Positions 61,338-64,000 of a stretch of 64,000 nucleotides of DNA are shown here, in pieces; the first letter of the stretch is position 1, and the number at the start of each line of letters is the position of its first letter. This stretch comes from Notolepis coatsorum (lineage: Eukaryota > Chordata > Actinopteri > Aulopiformes > Paralepididae). The notes beneath the pieces were generated by a model. The model ran no database searches and was not told where the DNA came from. It was given only the letters and a program-made list of their open reading frames with translations. Made by a program: the position numbers and the translations under genes. Where the stretch lies: contig OZ020585.1 in NCBI GenBank assembly GCA_963971535.1, positions 29,287,131 through 29,351,130 of the forward strand, read 5' to 3'.

Positions 61338-64000
61338 CTCCCACTTATGGTTGTCTTGTATACTGTACAACTTTTCCAAAAACAATTTTCAAAGAAAATA
61401 ATACAGTTCAGAACATCAAAAAGGATATGGCAGTCAATATTACATAACAGGCAATATTTACACACCAAACATGACCTCTGCAAATCTTCTCAATTTCAGT
61501 TTGGAGACAGGCTTTGTCATAGCGTCTGCTACCATGTCGTCTGTAGGACAATAAACAAGTGTCATCCTTTCTTCCCTGATGACAGATCTGATGAAGTGAC
61601 ATTTTATATCCACATGTTTACACCTCTGTTGGCACACAGGGTTTCTAGCAATTGCAATGGTTCCTTGGTTGTCTTCATAAACAACAGTTTTCTTATATAC
61701 ATAGGTATCCATTCCTTCGAGCAGTTGTTCTAGATAAATACATTCCTGTATTGTCATAGCTAGAGCCATGTATTCGGCTTCACAAGTTGACAGTGCCACT
61801 GTGGGCTGTTTCTTTGTTTTCCACGAAACCAGTGAGCTGTTTGTGTTCAAACTCACATAATACCCTGTGGTACTTCTTCTGTCTGTGGCGTCTGCCGCCC
61901 AATCTGCATCACTGTAGGCTTTAAGCCCTCGCTGCTCTTTCTGAAACAAAGCTGTTTATCTGCTGTACCTTTGAGATAACGAAAAACATGTTTTGCTGTA
62001 ATCCAGTGCTCCTCTGTGGGGTCAGCAAAATGCTGTGACAATTTACTCACTACAAAACATAGGTCAGGGCGAGTACATGTTGTCAAATAAATGAGGCTAC
62101 CTACAGCTTCTCTGTAAATTTTTACATCTGTCAATTTCTGAGCATCCTCTTGGTAGTCTAGTTCTTGATCACATGGTGTTTCCCTTGTCCTACATTCTTG
62201 CATGTCAAAACGTTTCAGGATCTTCTCCACATATCTCTTCTGGGATATTTTTACACAACTGGCAGACTGTTCGAAGTCCATGCCTAGAAAATGTTTTAAC
62301 CTGCCTAGGTCTTTCATTTTGAATCTGGTGGAGAGCATACTTTTCACCTGCTCTAGGTTTCTAGTGTTGTCTGCTGCGATGATCAAATCATCCACCCAAA
62401 TTACAATTATAACTTTTCCTGACTCTTTTGACTCCCTTGAGTAAACACAGGGGTCTACTGGGTTCTGTAGGAAGTGATCTTCAATGAGACATGTATGAAG
62501 CATCTCGTTCCAATTTCGCCCAGACTGTTTCAGGCCGTAAATGGATTTTTCTAGCTTACACACTAGCTTCTTTCTTTTCTTCTCGTAACCTTCAGGTTGT
62601 TCCATATATATCTCCCTATCTATGGGTGCGTGCAGGTAGACTGTATTCACATCCATCTGGTGTAAAATCAAACTGTCCTCAGCTGCTTTCTGCATCACTA
62701 CCCTTACACTGGTCAGATTGGCTGTGGGGGAGAATTTCTCACCGTAGTCTATCCCCTCCCTCTGACTGTAACCTTTAGCTACAAACCTGGCTTTGTACTT
62801 GTCGTGGCCTTCAATACCCTCCTTGATTGAGTACACCCATTTTCCTCCCACTGTCTGTCTGCCCTCTGGCAACTTGGTTAGAGTAAAGGTGTGGTTGTCC
62901 TCTAGGGACCTCAACTCCTCATCCATGGCTCTCTCCCATTTTCTTGATTCAGGGGACACCATCGCCTCTTTAAAGGTCTGAGGTACTCCACTCACTACTC
63001 TGTAGCAGTAATCAATGCTGGTAAGTGTACTGTCATCCTCGTCACTTTCTCTCTGGGCATAGTCTTTCAGATACTTTGGGGGTTTGTGTTCCCGTGAGGG
63101 ATACCTCCCACTGCATGAGGCACGTGACGTCACCCTCGGGTGCTCCTCATCATCATCTTCAGGGGGTTGCTGACTGTCTGTCTGCACGACTGTGCTCAGT
63201 ACACTAGGCTGAGGTGTCTCTGTTTCTTCACACCTTACTCTGGAGTCCAGCTCTGGCTCCTCTGTCTGTGTCTCGTTCTCACATGTTGTCTTTGTGACAA
63301 ATTTGACTAGCCTGTGTTTTTGCACTTTCCCTTTACCGGGATAATAGACTAGAAAAGCAGGGCTTCCTTTGTCGTGCCCTACAAAGAGTCCTTTTTCACA
63401 TCTGGACTCGAGCTTTCCTCTGTCCTGCTGGTAAGCATAACACACTGATCCAAATGTGTGCATTCTAGCTAGATTACACTTTTTCCCTGTCAGTGCTGTA
63501 TACAGGGTGGTGCCTGTGTGCTTATTAAAACACCTGTTTTTGGGATAAGCGGCTTCTTGTACCGCATAATGCCATAGACTCTTGGGTAAGTTACCATCTA
63601 TTAGCTTACACCTAGCCATTTCGAAAAGAGTACGTCCTTCCCTCTCTGCTGCCTCGTTCTGGTGCGGGGAGTAAGGACAAGACGTCTCGTGTCTTATCTT
63701 GTTCCTTCTCAACAGTGATTGGAACTCTCTATTTGTGAACTCTGTTCCGTTGTCGGACCTCAAGCATCTTATGTTGCCATAAGGGGCTACATCTGCAAGG
63801 AATTTCTCCGTGGCCTGGAGTGTGTCACTCTTTGCTTTGAGAAAGTAAACAAACACTGCCCCTGTACACACATCTGTAAAAGACTGTACATATTTAAAGC
63901 CACCTATGGACTCGTTGCTTACTGGACCGGCTAGATCTGTGTTAACTAGCTCAAGTGGTACCTTTACTTTTTCTGTGGGACTTCTGTTTCTCGATTGAGT
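61067..64000 (-). mobile_element. Ty1/copia (Pseudoviridae-type) retrotransposon fossil, 3' part
   Basis: The - strand holds, from the window end toward lower coordinates: integrase core (about 63.4-64.0 kb), reverse transcriptase (about 62.0-62.9 kb, with the YVDD-equivalent box reading VDD in IWVDDLIIAA), RNase H (about 61.5-61.9 kb, with the STCEAEYMAL motif) and the 3' LTR. The order integrase before reverse transcriptase is the copia order. The upstream part (gag, protease, 5' LTR) is beyond the window. The coding part in view looks broken, with about one apparent interruption. Conserved motifs and little decay suggest a fairly young insertion, though age cannot be measured without the 5' LTR. 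Confidence 0.92.

Overview
The window is vertebrate, almost certainly teleost, DNA. It carries two intron-split protein genes, both on the + strand and in the order SRRM1 then CLIC4. That order matches the neighbours I know from human chromosome 1p36. Ray-finned fish ancestry is suggested by the repeat content: tRNA-headed SINEs, many hAT and TTAA-target miniature DNA transposons, L2/Rex-like LINEs, very long (GT)n arrays and a Ty1/copia-type LTR element, a family rare in vertebrates but known in fish. The species cannot be fixed from the sequence alone.

Layout: 1-5571 is the downstream part of a large SRRM1 intron, filled with SINEs, hAT pieces and a LINE tail. 5572-10940 holds the last eleven coding exons of SRRM1 (622 residues, from the RS-rich middle to the stop codon); its N-terminal PWI-domain exons lie upstream of the window. 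The SRRM1 3' UTR ends near 11815. CLIC4 starts less than 900 bp later (ATG at 12674). All six of its coding exons are present and join in frame to a 252-residue protein: 12674-12742, 35786-35895, 43533-43658, 46092-46198, 54235-54416 and 56562-56726. The 3' UTR probably ends near 58640. Intron 1 is 23 kb and intron 2 is 7.6 kb; both are packed with minisatellites and transposon copies. 58.6-61.1 kb is intergenic with nothing recognised. From 61067 to the window end lies the 3' part of a Ty1/copia element on the - strand: 3' LTR, then RNase H, reverse transcriptase and integrase regions read toward higher coordinates. I treat it as a fossil.

How the genes work: SRRM1 (SRm160) is a nuclear SR-related splicing coactivator, and CLIC4 is a GST-fold chloride intracellular channel family protein. 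They are neighbours by old synteny, not by shared function.

Part 2: I found no new multi-gene system. The points most worth a second look are: the CLIC4 exon 4 acceptor, built from a TG repeat instead of a pyrimidine tract; a Lys-to-Asn difference in the CLIC4 nuclear-localisation motif; a 1.2-kb polypyrimidine minisatellite beside exon 2 with a 370-bp higher-order duplication; a 78-bp unit duplicated 2.4 kb apart in intron 1; a three-layer nest (old repeat, LINE, TTAA-flanked insert) at 46.8-50.9 kb; a foldback element split by a LINE with a 23-bp target duplication; and a strand-asymmetric C-rich block inside the intron 5 LINE.
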